Of a stretch of DNA of 64,000 nt, positions 55,687 through 63,412 are shown in pieces. This DNA comes from an uncultured Paracoccaceae bacterium (lineage in GTDB: Bacteria > Pseudomonadota > Alphaproteobacteria > Rhodobacterales > Rhodobacteraceae), in contig CALMSR010000058.1 in NCBI GenBank assembly GCA_937872465.1, positions 39,457-103,456 of the forward strand, in the 5' to 3' direction. Within the stretch, counting starts at the first letter, position 1. Each line of letters begins with the position of its first letter. The notes under the pieces were generated by a model, which did not search any database, had not been told where the DNA came from, and saw only the letters and a list, made by a program, of their open reading frames with translations. Position numbers and translations under genes: made by a program.

Positions 55687-56823
55687 TCACCGCCCCGCCC
55701 AGGCCTGCAGCCGCCGCAGCCCCTCGGCGATGTCCTCGGTCGACCCGGCGTAGGAGAAGCGCAGGGTCCCCGAGCCGCGCCGGGGATCGAAGTCGAGCCC
55801 CGGCGTCACCGCCACCCCCGCCTGCCTCAGGATCTGCGCGCAGAGCTCCCGGCTGTCCCCGGTCATGTCGCTGACATCCGCATAGACGTAGAAGGCCCCG
55901 TCCGGCGGCGCGATCCGGTCGAATCCCGCCTTCGGCAGCCCCTCGAGCATCAGCGCCCGGTTGGCGCGGTAGACCGCGAGGTTGCCCTCGAGCTCCTCCG
56001 TGGCGTCGAGTGCCGCCAGCGCCGCCACCTGGCTCGCATGCGGGGCGCAGATGAAGAGGTTCTGCACCAGTCGTTCCACCCGCCGCACATGCGCCTCGGG
56101 CACCACCATCCAGCCGACCCGCCAGCCGGTCATGGAGAAGTACTTGGAGAAGGAATTGATGACATAGACCTCGTCGGAGATCTCCAGCGCCGAGACCGCC
56201 CGCGCGCCATACTGGATCCCGTGGTAGATCTCGTCGGAGACGACGGCGACCCCGAGCTCCTGCGCCCGCCCGACCAGCGCCGCGAGATCGGGGCGCGCCA
56301 GCATCGTCCCGGTGGGATTGGCCGGCGAGGCCACCAGCACCCCGGCGAGATCGGCGCCGAGATCCCCCGGCTCCGGCTGGAACCGGGCTTCCGGCCCGGT
56401 CCCGATCCCGACCGGCACCAGGTCGAGCGCCCGGAGGATGTTGCGATAGCTCGGATAGCCCGGCTCGCCGATCGCCACGCGCTCGCCCCGGTCGAAGAGG
56501 CTGGCGAAGGCGAGGATGAACCCCGCCGAGGAGCCCGCCGTCACCACCACCCGCCCGGGGTCGAGATCGAGCCCGTACCAGTCCCGGTAGAGCCGCGCGA
56601 TCCGCGCCCGGAGCGCGGGAAGGCCGAGCGACACGGTATAGCCGAGCGGGCCGGCCGCCATCGCCCGCGCCACCGCCTCCCGGGCTGCGGCGGGCGCCGG
56701 CGTGCCGGGCTGGCCGACCTCCATGTGGATGATCGAGCGCCCCGCCGCCTCCGCGGCCCGCGCCGCCTCCATGACGTCCATCACAATGAAGGGATCGACC
56801 TCGCCCCGGCTTGAACTTCGCAC
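55687..56823 (-). CDS. pyridoxal-phosphate aminotransferase, class I/II
   Basis: A 378-residue fold-type I aminotransferase. The segments are HMEVGQPGTPAPAAAREAV near 33, GPLGYTVSLGLPALRARIARLY near 60, VTAGSSAGFILAFASLFDRGE near 94, VASPANPTGTMLARPDL near 166, VSDEIYHGIQYG near 198 (Asp binds the pyridine N), SFSKYFSMTGWRVGW near 231 (Schiff-base Lys) and GTLRFSYAGS near 360 (substrate Arg). The closest group is the alanine/aspartate-type aminotransferases; the amino acid is not decided. The GTG at 56823 has AGGAG seven bases upstream. Convergent with the amidohydrolase, with 7 bases between stops. Confidence 0.9.
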   Translation of the reverse strand: MRSSSRGEVDPFIVMDVMEAARAAEAAGRSIIHMEVGQPGTPAPAAAREAVARAMAAGPLGYTVSLGLPALRARIARLYRDWYGLDLDPGRVVVTAGSSAGFILAFASLFDRGERVAIGEPGYPSYRNILRALDLVPVGIGTGPEARFQPEPGDLGADLAGVLVASPANPTGTMLARPDLAALVGRAQELGVAVVSDEIYHGIQYGARAVSALEISDEVYVINSFSKYFSMTGWRVGWMVVPEAHVRRVERLVQNLFICAPHASQVAALAALDATEELEGNLAVYRANRALMLEGLPKAGFDRIAPPDGAFYVYADVSDMTGDSRELCAQILRQAGVAVTPGLDFDPRRGSGTLRFSYAGSTEDIAEGLRRLQAWAGR

Positions 56824-56898
56824 CCTGGGTCTCCTAGGATCTGCCGCGCCCCCTTCAGCCATGATTTCCCGGCGGGCGCAACCGACGGAGACGACGAC

Positions 56899-58221
56899 CT
56901 GCGGCTGCGGATTCTCCTGCTGGGCCTTCTCGCGCTCGCCGCCTCCCTCTCGGGGGCGGCGGCGCAGAGCCTCGTGCGCGATGCCGAGGTCGAGCGCACG
57001 CTGGCGCGCATCGCCAATCCGGTCTTCCGTGCGGCCGGGCTCAATCCCGCCTCGGTGCATGTCTATATCGTCAACGACCGCGAGCTGAACGCCTTCGTGG
57101 CGGGCGGGCAGAACATCTTCCTCTTCACCGGCCTGCTCGCGCGGCTCGAGACGATCGACCAGCTGCGCGCGGTGATCGCCCACGAGACCGGCCATATCAC
57201 CGGCGGCCACCAGGCGCGCCGCGACCAGGCGATGAAGGGCGCGCGCGGCATGGCGCTCATCGGCATGATCGGGGCGGCGGCGGCGACGGCGGGCGGCAGC
57301 CCCACCGCCGGGCTCGCCATCGCGAGCAGCAGCCGCCAGGCGGCCGAGCGCAGCATGCTCGCCCACAACCGCGCCGAGGAGGCGAGCGCCGATCAGGCCG
57401 GGATCCGCTACATGGCCGCGGCCGGCAGCGACCCGGCGGCCATGCTCGAGGTGCTCGACCTCTTCCGCGGGCAGGAGGCGCTGATGCCCTCGCGCATGGA
57501 CCCCTATGCCCTGACCCACCCGCTCTGGAGCGAGCGCATCGCCCTCCTGGAGCAGAAGACCGCCACCCTGCCCCACGGCGACGGGCCATCGCCCGAGGAT
57601 GTCTACTGGCACGCCCGCATGGTCGCCAAGATCACCGGCTTCCTCGGGCGCCCGTCGGAGGTCCAGCGCCGCTATCCCGCCGGCGACGGCTCCGAGGCGG
57701 CCACGCTCGCCCGGGCGATCGCCGCGCACCGCCGCCCCGACCCGGCGCGGGCCGCGGCCCTGGCCGATACGCTGATCGCCGCGCGGCCCGAGGATGCCTA
57801 TTACCACGAGCTGAAGGGCCAGTTCCTGCTCGAATCCGGCCAGGCCGGCGGGGCGGTCGCCGCCTATCGCGCGGCGGTCGCGCTCGCCCCCGACGAGCCG
57901 CTGATCCTCGCCGGCCTCGGCCGCGCCCTGCTCAACCTCGAGGATGGCGCGGCCGATGCCGAGGCCCGCGCGGTGCTGACCCGCTCCGCGGCCCTCGACA
58001 AGGCGAATGCGGGCGTGTACCGCGACCTCGCGCTCGCCGAGGCGCGTCTCGGCGACGAGGGCGCGGCCTCGCTCGCCACGGCGGAACGCTTCGTGCTCGA
58101 AGGCCGCTTCGCCGATGCCGAACGCCACGCCGGCCGCGCCGCCGGCCTGCTGCCCGCCGGCTCGCCGGGCTGGCTGCAGGCCCAGGATGTGATCACCGTC
58201 GCGCGCCGCGCGCAGAAGTGA
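56899..58221 (+). CDS. M48 metalloprotease with TPR repeats (BepA-like), CTG start
   Basis: A 440-residue periplasmic zinc protease. From the CTG at 56899 the protein opens MRLRILLLGLLALAASLSGAAAQS, a textbook signal peptide, with GGAG eight bases upstream. No ATG, GTG or TTG is in frame between the stop at 56812 and a GTG at 56974, and that GTG would delete the signal. The metalloprotease domain has AVIAHETGHITGGHQ (HExxH, 95-99) and EASADQAGIRYMAAAG near 145 (Glu ligand). TPR repeats fill 270-440. BepA-type enzymes degrade or assist outer-membrane assembly proteins. Co-directional with the DsbA-like gene, whose GTG/ATG start follows within 10 bases. Confidence 0.85.
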   Translation: MRLRILLLGLLALAASLSGAAAQSLVRDAEVERTLARIANPVFRAAGLNPASVHVYIVNDRELNAFVAGGQNIFLFTGLLARLETIDQLRAVIAHETGHITGGHQARRDQAMKGARGMALIGMIGAAAATAGGSPTAGLAIASSSRQAAERSMLAHNRAEEASADQAGIRYMAAAGSDPAAMLEVLDLFRGQEALMPSRMDPYALTHPLWSERIALLEQKTATLPHGDGPSPEDVYWHARMVAKITGFLGRPSEVQRRYPAGDGSEAATLARAIAAHRRPDPARAAALADTLIAARPEDAYYHELKGQFLLESGQAGGAVAAYRAAVALAPDEPLILAGLGRALLNLEDGAADAEARAVLTRSAALDKANAGVYRDLALAEARLGDEGAASLATAERFVLEGRFADAERHAGRAAGLLPAGSPGWLQAQDVITVARRAQK

Positions 58222-58229
58222 GGTTGCCC

Positions 58230-58994
58230 ATGCGATTCCCCTCCCTCCCGACCCTGGCCGTCCTGGCGGGCCTCGCCGCAGCGTCGCTCGCGGCGCCGGC
58301 GGGCCAGGCCTCCGAGACGCTGTCGGAGGCCGATCGCGCGATGCTGCACGCCGAGATCCGCGCCTATCTGCTGGAGAACCCCGAGATCCTGCGCGAGATG
58401 GTCGCCCTGCTCGAGGAGGAGGGCAAGGCCGCCTCCGCCGAGGCCGATCGCGATCTCGTCGCGGCCCATGCGGCGGCGATCTTCGACGACGGCTTCTCCT
58501 ATGTGGGCGGCAACCCGGAGGGCAGCGTCACCGTGGTGGAATTCCTCGACTACCAATGCGGCTTCTGCCGGCGCGCCCATCCCGAGCTGACCCGGCTGAT
58601 CGCGGAGGACGGCGACATCCGCTGGATCGTCAAGGAGATGCCGATCCTCGGCCCCGGCTCGGAACTGGCGGCCCGCGCCGCCATCGCCACTCTGCTCGCC
58701 GAAGGCCCCGAGGCCTATGGGACGCTGCACCACCGGCTGATGGGCCTGCAGGGCCCGATCGACGACGCGGTGCTCGACGAGGAACTGACCGCCGCCGGCC
58801 TCGACCCCGCGGCGATCCGCGCCGGCATGGAGGCCGAGGAGGTGACCCGCCGCCTCGCCGGGACGCGGGCGCTCGCCGAGAGCCTCGCGGTCTCCGGCAC
58901 CCCGACCTTCGTCTTCGGCGACCAGATGGTGCGCGGCTATCTCCCGCTCGACCAGATGCAGACCCTGGTGGCGGCGCTGCGCGAGAGCGAGTGA
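58230..58994 (+). CDS. DsbA-family thiol:disulfide protein
   Basis: A 254-residue periplasmic thioredoxin-fold protein. A signal peptide (1-27) is followed by a helical segment (about 33-80, AEIRAYLLENPEILREMVALLEEE) that in ScsC/Com1-like relatives makes the protein oligomeric. The DsbA fold comes next with the active site FLDYQCGFCRRAHPE (CGFC, residues 110-113). SGTPTFVFGDQMVRGY near 225 provides the cis-Pro. It could be a disulfide oxidase or isomerase. ATG 58230 with GAGG upstream is preferred; a GTG at 58218 overlapping the protease stop is the alternative. Operon with the M48 protease. Confidence 0.9.
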   Translation: MRFPSLPTLAVLAGLAAASLAAPAGQASETLSEADRAMLHAEIRAYLLENPEILREMVALLEEEGKAASAEADRDLVAAHAAAIFDDGFSYVGGNPEGSVTVVEFLDYQCGFCRRAHPELTRLIAEDGDIRWIVKEMPILGPGSELAARAAIATLLAEGPEAYGTLHHRLMGLQGPIDDAVLDEELTAAGLDPAAIRAGMEAEEVTRRLAGTRALAESLAVSGTPTFVFGDQMVRGYLPLDQMQTLVAALRESE

Positions 58995-59107
58995 TCAAGA
59001 CTCCACGGGAAATTTCCGCACTTTCCTCTTTCGCGGGCGCAGCCTATAGAGGATCCTGCCGGGACAGGGGCCGGCCAGGCCCGCACATAACAAGAACAGA
59101 ACATGAG

Positions 59108-59602
59108 ATGAGCAAGCGACCCCAGGATTCCGACGTCGATTTCATCCAGGCCCTGGCGGAGATGCTGCGCGCCAACGACCTCACCGAGATCGAGGTCAAC
59201 CGCGAATACGGCGACGCCGACTCGCTGACCGTCCGCGTCGCCCGGCAGATACAGCATGCCGCACCGGTGCTCGCCGCGCCGGCGCCCGCGCCGGCCCCCG
59301 CCGCCCATGCCGCGGCAGCCGCCAGCGCGGCCTCGACGCCGCCGCCGGCGCTCGACCCGACCGAGGATCCCGGCGTCGTGCCCTCGCCCATGGTCGGCAC
59401 CGCCTATCTCCAGGCCGAGCCCGAGGCGCCGCCCTTCGTCAAGGTCGGCGACGCGGTGACCGAGGGCCAGACGATCCTCATCATCGAGGCGATGAAGACG
59501 ATGAACCAGATCCCCGCGCCGCGCGCCGGGCGGGTCAAGCGGATCCTGGTGGAGGACGGCTCGCCGGTCGAATTCGGCGCCCCCCTGATCATCCTGGAAT
59601 GA
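59108..59602 (+). CDS. accB: acetyl-CoA carboxylase biotin carboxyl carrier protein
   Basis: A 164-residue BCCP. The N-terminal segment DVDFIQALAEMLRANDLTEIEVNRE (about 9-33) contacts the carboxylase. A Pro/Ala linker (51-88) leads to the biotinyl domain (about 90-164) with the acceptor Lys130 in IIEAMKTMNQI. The EAMKTMN form, rather than EAMKM, is seen in many alphaproteobacteria. It carries CO2 from AccC to the transcarboxylase in fatty-acid synthesis. ATG 59108 is chosen; a start five bases earlier meets a stop at once. accC follows after 25 bases, forming an accBC operon. Confidence 0.96.
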   Translation: MSKRPQDSDVDFIQALAEMLRANDLTEIEVNREYGDADSLTVRVARQIQHAAPVLAAPAPAPAPAAHAAAAASAASTPPPALDPTEDPGVVPSPMVGTAYLQAEPEAPPFVKVGDAVTEGQTILIIEAMKTMNQIPAPRAGRVKRILVEDGSPVEFGAPLIILE

Positions 59603-59627
59603 CGCGGCCGAGGGCCCGGAGACCCCG

Positions 59628-60971
59628 ATGTTCAAGAAGATCCTGATTGCCAACCGGGGCGAGATCGCGCTCCGCATCCACCGCGCCTGCAAGGAGATGG
59701 GCATCGCCACCGTCGCGGTGCATTCCACCGCCGACGCCCATGCCATGCATGTGCGCATGGCCGACGAGAGCGTCTGCATCGGCCCGCCGCCGGCGACGCA
59801 GAGCTATCTCTCGGTGCCGAACATCATCTCGGCCTGCGAGATCACCGGCGCCGAGGCGATCCACCCCGGCTACGGCTTCCTCTCCGAGAACGCCGCCTTC
59901 GTGCAGATCGTCGAGGACCACGGGCTGACCTTCATCGGCCCGACTTCCGAGCACATCCGGCTGATGGGCGATAAGATCACCGCCAAGGAAACCATGCGCG
60001 ACCTGGGCGTGCCTTGCGTCCCGGGCTCCGACGGCGGGGTGCCGACCCTCGCGGCGGCGCAGCGGGTGGCGGGCGAGGTCGGCTTCCCCCTGATCGTGAA
60101 GGCGACCGCCGGCGGCGGCGGCCGCGGCATGAAGCTCGCCCGCGGCCCCGAGGATCTCGCGCAGGCCTTCCAGACCGCGCGCTCCGAGGCCAAGGCCGCC
60201 TTCGGCAACGACGAGGTCTATCTCGAGCGCTACCTCGGCCGGCCGCGCCACATCGAGATCCAGGTCTTCGGCGACGGCAAGGGAAATGCCGTGCATCTCG
60301 GCGAGCGCGACTGCTCGCTGCAGCGCCGGCACCAGAAGGTGTTCGAGGAGGCGCCCTCCCCGGTCATCGACGCCGCGACCCGGGCGCGCATCGGCCAGAT
60401 CTGCGCCGAGGCGGTGGCGCGCATCGACTACGCCGGCGCCGGCACCATCGAGTTCCTCTACGAGGACGGCGAGTTCTTCTTCATCGAGATGAACACCCGC
60501 CTCCAGGTCGAGCATCCCGTGACCGAGGCGATCTACGACGTCGACATCGTCCAGGAGCAGATCCGCGTGGCGGCCGGGCTGCCGATGTCCTTCACCCAGG
60601 ACGACCTCGTTCCCGCCGGCCATGCCATCGAATGCCGGATCAACGCCGAGCGCCTGCCGCAGTTCACGCCGAGCCCCGGGCGGATCCGCACCTATTACGC
60701 GCCGGGCGGCCTCGGGGTGCGCATGGACAGCGCGATCTACGACGGCTACGTGATCCCGCCCTATTACGACAGCCTGATCGGCAAGCTGATCGTGCATGCC
60801 CGCACCCGCGACCTCGCGCTGGCGCGGCTGCGCCGGGCGCTGTCGGAGCTGATCATCGACGGCGTGGACAACACCATGCCGCTCTTCCACGCCCTGCTCG
60901 ACGAACCCGACCTCCAGTCCGGACGCTACGACATCCACTGGCTCGAGAAATGGCTGGCGCGCGAAAGCTGA
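59628..60971 (+). CDS. accC: acetyl-CoA carboxylase biotin carboxylase subunit
   Basis: A 447-residue ATP-grasp enzyme that carboxylates the biotin of AccB. The pre-ATP-grasp start FKKILIANRGEIALRIHRACKEMGI, the Gly-rich loop KATAGGGGRGMKLARGPEDL near 160, the metal/ATP residues in ERDCSLQRRHQKVFEEAPSP near 233 and EFFFIEMNTRLQVEHPVTE near 283 are intact. AC-specific YDSLIGKLIVHARTRDLAL near 383 lies near the end. The length is that of the free-standing subunit. Second gene of the accBC operon. Cytoplasmic. Confidence 0.97.
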   Translation: MFKKILIANRGEIALRIHRACKEMGIATVAVHSTADAHAMHVRMADESVCIGPPPATQSYLSVPNIISACEITGAEAIHPGYGFLSENAAFVQIVEDHGLTFIGPTSEHIRLMGDKITAKETMRDLGVPCVPGSDGGVPTLAAAQRVAGEVGFPLIVKATAGGGGRGMKLARGPEDLAQAFQTARSEAKAAFGNDEVYLERYLGRPRHIEIQVFGDGKGNAVHLGERDCSLQRRHQKVFEEAPSPVIDAATRARIGQICAEAVARIDYAGAGTIEFLYEDGEFFFIEMNTRLQVEHPVTEAIYDVDIVQEQIRVAAGLPMSFTQDDLVPAGHAIECRINAERLPQFTPSPGRIRTYYAPGGLGVRMDSAIYDGYVIPPYYDSLIGKLIVHARTRDLALARLRRALSELIIDGVDNTMPLFHALLDEPDLQSGRYDIHWLEKWLARES

Positions 60972-61273
60972 TGCCGGCTCCGGCAGCTAGCCGCGAGCCG
61001 GCCAGTGGCATCCAGACGGTCCGCCTGTCCTTCGCGGATTTGGCGCGAGACAAATCCGCGCGCATCTTCCTGCCTGCGGCAACGTCCTCGCGCCCGGGGC
61101 CTCCGCGCTCGCGCGTTCCGCTCGAAAGGCGCGCAATGCCGCCACACATCCCGCCCGTGCGCCAGCACGGGCAGCGCCCGCCCGCCCCCCAGGCGGGCGC
61201 TTCGCGCCCAAGACGGGCGGCCGCTGCCCGTGCTTCCCGAAGGGATCGACCGGAACTGGTTTGAGGCCCAACC
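60972..61273. other. 302-base spacer with family B repeat
   Basis: It lies between accC and aat. Positions 61035-61120 match family B (also at 9300-9480), and the GC-rich part 61150-61240 has partial family A character (GGGCAGCGCCCG, GCGGGCGCTTCGCGCCC). No gene or clear terminator. Confidence 0.5.
61035..61120 (+). repeat. dispersed repeat, family B, copy 2
   Basis: It contains TCGCGGATTTGGCG, GAGACAAATCCGCGCGC and CCGCGCTCGCGCG in the same order as the minus strand of 9300-9480. The spacer between blocks differs in length and sequence. Non-coding. Confidence 0.5.
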
Positions 61274-61924
61274 ATGCGCGACGAGCCGACCGGAATCACC
61301 GCCGAGCTGCTGCTGCGCGCCTATGCCTCCGGCATCTTTCCCATGGCCGAGACCGCCGCGGCCGAGGACATCTTCTGGGTCGATCCGCGCTGGCGCGGGA
61401 TCCTGCCGCTCGACGGCTTCCACGTCCCCCGCCGCCTCGCGCGCAGCTTCCGCAACGAGGATTTCGACATCCGCATCGATCGGGATTTCCCCGCCGTGGT
61501 CCGCGCCTGCGGCGAGCGCCCCGAGACCTGGATCAACCCCGCGATCGAGGCGCTCTATTGCGAGCTGCACCGCATGGGATACGCCCATTCCGTCGAGATC
61601 TGGTCCGGCGAGGATCTCGCGGGCGGGCTCTACGGCGTGGCGCTCGGCGGCGCCTTCTTCGGCGAAAGCATGTTCAGCCGCCGCCGCGACACCTCGAAAT
61701 TCGCGCTGATCGCGCTGGTCGCCCGGCTGAACGCCGGCGGCTTCCGGCTGCTCGACACGCAGTTCGTCACCGCGCATCTCACGGGATTCGGCGCGGTGGA
61801 GATCAGCCGCGCGAGCTACCGCGACCGGCTCGAGGCCGCCCTCGCGGTCCCGGCCGATTTCTTCGCGCTACCCCGGGACGCCGGCCGTCAGCGATTGTTG
61901 CAGCTCAGCACCCAGACGTCGTAG
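61274..61924 (+). CDS. aat: leucyl/phenylalanyl-tRNA--protein transferase
   Basis: A 216-residue enzyme of the N-degron pathway that adds Leu or Phe to proteins with N-terminal Lys or Arg. It has the family sequence ITAELLLRAYASGIFPMAETA near 6, FWVDPRWRGILPLDGFHVPRRLAR near 33, FDIRIDRDFPAVVRACG near 63, TWINPAIEALYCELHRMGYAHSVE near 84, GGLYGVALGGAFFGESMFSRRRDTSK near 116 and LLDTQFVTAHLTGFGAVEI near 157. ATG at 61274. Its last 37 bases overlap the end of the opposing DUF2155 gene. Soluble. Confidence 0.96.
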   Translation: MRDEPTGITAELLLRAYASGIFPMAETAAAEDIFWVDPRWRGILPLDGFHVPRRLARSFRNEDFDIRIDRDFPAVVRACGERPETWINPAIEALYCELHRMGYAHSVEIWSGEDLAGGLYGVALGGAFFGESMFSRRRDTSKFALIALVARLNAGGFRLLDTQFVTAHLTGFGAVEISRASYRDRLEAALAVPADFFALPRDAGRQRLLQLSTQTS

Positions 61925-62319
61925 CGCGGGTGGTCGAGCGCCGAGACCGCCGGCGAGGAGGCGAACATCCACCCCGAGAACCGCGGCGCCTCCTCGCGCA
62001 GGTCGCGGATGCGCAGGAAGGCATAGGCATCCGCCGCGGGATCCCCCCTGGGGATTCGGCAGGCCTCGGCGGTGATCTCGAGATAGCCGTAGCGCATGGT
62101 CTGCCCGACTTCGAGATCGAGGTCGCGCGTCGTGCCGTTGAGCGTGTCGAGGCCGCGCAGATGCAGGGAGCGCGCCTCGACCGTGTCCTGGTCGTTGTCG
62201 ATCTGCACCGATTGCGCCGCGACGGCCTGAACCGCCACGAGCAGGCATCCCGCCAGGGACGCGAGGCGGATCCAGGATCCCGCCCCGGTGCCGTTAACAC
62301 TTTTTCTCTTCGTTTTCAT
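61888..62319 (-). CDS. DUF2155 family secreted protein
   Basis: A 143-residue protein of the DUF2155 family, found in alphaproteobacteria next to aat and the NDUFA12-like gene. It has a basic start (MKTKRKS), a hydrophobic signal segment (about 17-35), then a single small domain: ARSLHLRGLDTLNGTTRDLDLEVGQTMRYGYLEI and EEAPRFSGWMFASSPAVSALDHPRYDVWVLSCN. The FSGWMFASSPxxxALxHPxYDVWVxxC motif is the family hallmark. Function unknown, probably periplasmic. An alternative ATG seven codons upstream (62340) lies inside the conserved 57-bp block. Confidence 0.88.
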   Translation of the reverse strand: MKTKRKSVNGTGAGSWIRLASLAGCLLVAVQAVAAQSVQIDNDQDTVEARSLHLRGLDTLNGTTRDLDLEVGQTMRYGYLEITAEACRIPRGDPAADAYAFLRIRDLREEAPRFSGWMFASSPAVSALDHPRYDVWVLSCNNR

Positions 62320-62347
62320 AGCGTTACACGTTGTCCTCATGGGGACG
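62291..62347 (-). repeat. 57-bp conserved intergenic block, copy 2
   Basis: It has the same motif order and spacing as 3727-3783: CCGTTAACACTTT, 19 bases, GTTAC, 5 bases, GTCC, 1 base, CATGGGGACG. Here the block covers the start codon region of the DUF2155 gene, unlike copy 1, which lies far upstream of msrA. Confidence 0.6.
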
Positions 62348-62401
62348 CCCCCGCGGAGGCGCAAGATCGCCCCCAACTCGGCCCGTCGCCCGGGGCCGTG
62401 C

Positions 62402-62842
62402 TCACTGCGAGGTCCCGAATTTCATCAGGAGATTGAGCAGGCTCACCGAACCTTGCGTGTTCACGATCTCGTCGCCCGCCGCCAGCATGAATTCCGAGGC
62501 GCCCGGGGTGATCTCGATGAAGGATCCGCCGAGCAGCCCCTCCGAGGCGATCTTCACGTCCGAATCCTCCGGAAGCCTGACCGATTCCGCCACCGTGAAC
62601 CGGGCCTTGGCCTTGAAGCTCTCCGGGTCGAGCTCCAGCGCGGTGACCGAGCCCACCTTGATCCCCGCCAGCCGGACATCGGTGCCGACGGAGACGCCCT
62701 CCACGCTGCGGAAGGCGGCGGAAAGCTCGTAGCTGTCCCGGTTGAGCTGCAATCCCCGCGACTGCCCGGCATAGACGACGAAACCCGCGGCGACGGCCAC
62801 CACCACCGCCCCGATGACGGTTTCCGCGATGCTGTTCGACAT
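62402..62842 (-). CDS. mlaD: outer-membrane lipid asymmetry protein MlaD
   Basis: A 146-residue MCE-domain protein, the substrate-binding subunit of the Mla phospholipid transporter. One N-terminal membrane helix (about 6-25, TVIGAVVVAVAAGFVVYAG) anchors it in the inner membrane. The MCE domain (about 36-120) has YELSAAFRSVEGVSVGTDVRLAGIKVGSV and SEGLLGGSFIEITPG. The C-terminal helix forms the hexamer pore (SLLNLLMKFG). The start ATG is 17 bases after the NDUFA12-like stop, so the two are co-transcribed. No mlaE/mlaF nearby in this window. Confidence 0.93.
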   Translation of the reverse strand: MSNSIAETVIGAVVVAVAAGFVVYAGQSRGLQLNRDSYELSAAFRSVEGVSVGTDVRLAGIKVGSVTALELDPESFKAKARFTVAESVRLPEDSDVKIASEGLLGGSFIEITPGASEFMLAAGDEIVNTQGSVSLLNLLMKFGTSQ

Positions 62843-62859
62843 GGGTCCCGCCCCCTGCC

Positions 62860-63234
62860 CTATTCCGGCGACCAGGCCTCGTAATCCGCCGCGGGCGGCC
62901 GCGGCTGGCCGAGGATGCTCCCCGGCGGCCGATAGGCCGCATCCGTGCCCGTCAGATTCGCCTGATGCGGCTTCTCCCAGGGCTTGCGGGTGAGGGGCCG
63001 CGCCGTGGGCGGCTCCTGCCAGGTATGATGCAGCCAGCCGTGCCACTCCGGGGCCACCCGGCTCGCCTCGGAATAGCCGTTGTAGATCACCCAGCGCCGC
63101 GACCCGTCGGCGTTCTGGTAGAAGACGTTGCCCTGGGCGTCCTCGCCCACCCGCTTGCCCTTGCGCCAGGTATAGAACCGCGTCGCGATGGTCTCGCCGT
63201 TCCACCATGTGAATAGCTGCGCAAGCAGGCCCAT
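62860..63234 (-). CDS. NADH:ubiquinone oxidoreductase subunit NDUFA12 family
   Basis: A 124-residue homologue of mitochondrial complex I accessory subunit NDUFA12 (B17.2), which alphaproteobacteria also carry. It begins MGLLAQLFTWWNGETIATRFYTWRKGKRVGEDAQGN and continues VFYQNADGSRRWVIYNGYSEASRVAPEWHGWLHHTW, the strongest family region, then KPHQANLTGTDAAYRPPGS. It is a peripheral complex I or assembly protein. The start MGLLAQ at 63234 has GAGGACG seven bases upstream; an ATG four codons earlier is the alternative. Confidence 0.93.
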   Translation of the reverse strand: MGLLAQLFTWWNGETIATRFYTWRKGKRVGEDAQGNVFYQNADGSRRWVIYNGYSEASRVAPEWHGWLHHTWQEPPTARPLTRKPWEKPHQANLTGTDAAYRPPGSILGQPRPPAADYEAWSPE

Positions 63235-63412
63235 GCTCGTCCTCATCGTAACCGTCTCAAGGCCCTTATGCCGCAACCAGGCCTGGCGGTCCAGTACGCC
63301 GGCGAGCGCCGCCACCCGATCGGCACCCGGTCACACAGAACTCGACGCTTCGTTGATTCCTCCGCTCCCGCTCCTGGACGGCTCGGGGAGAGCGATCGGC
63401 CCGGCTCGGGAC

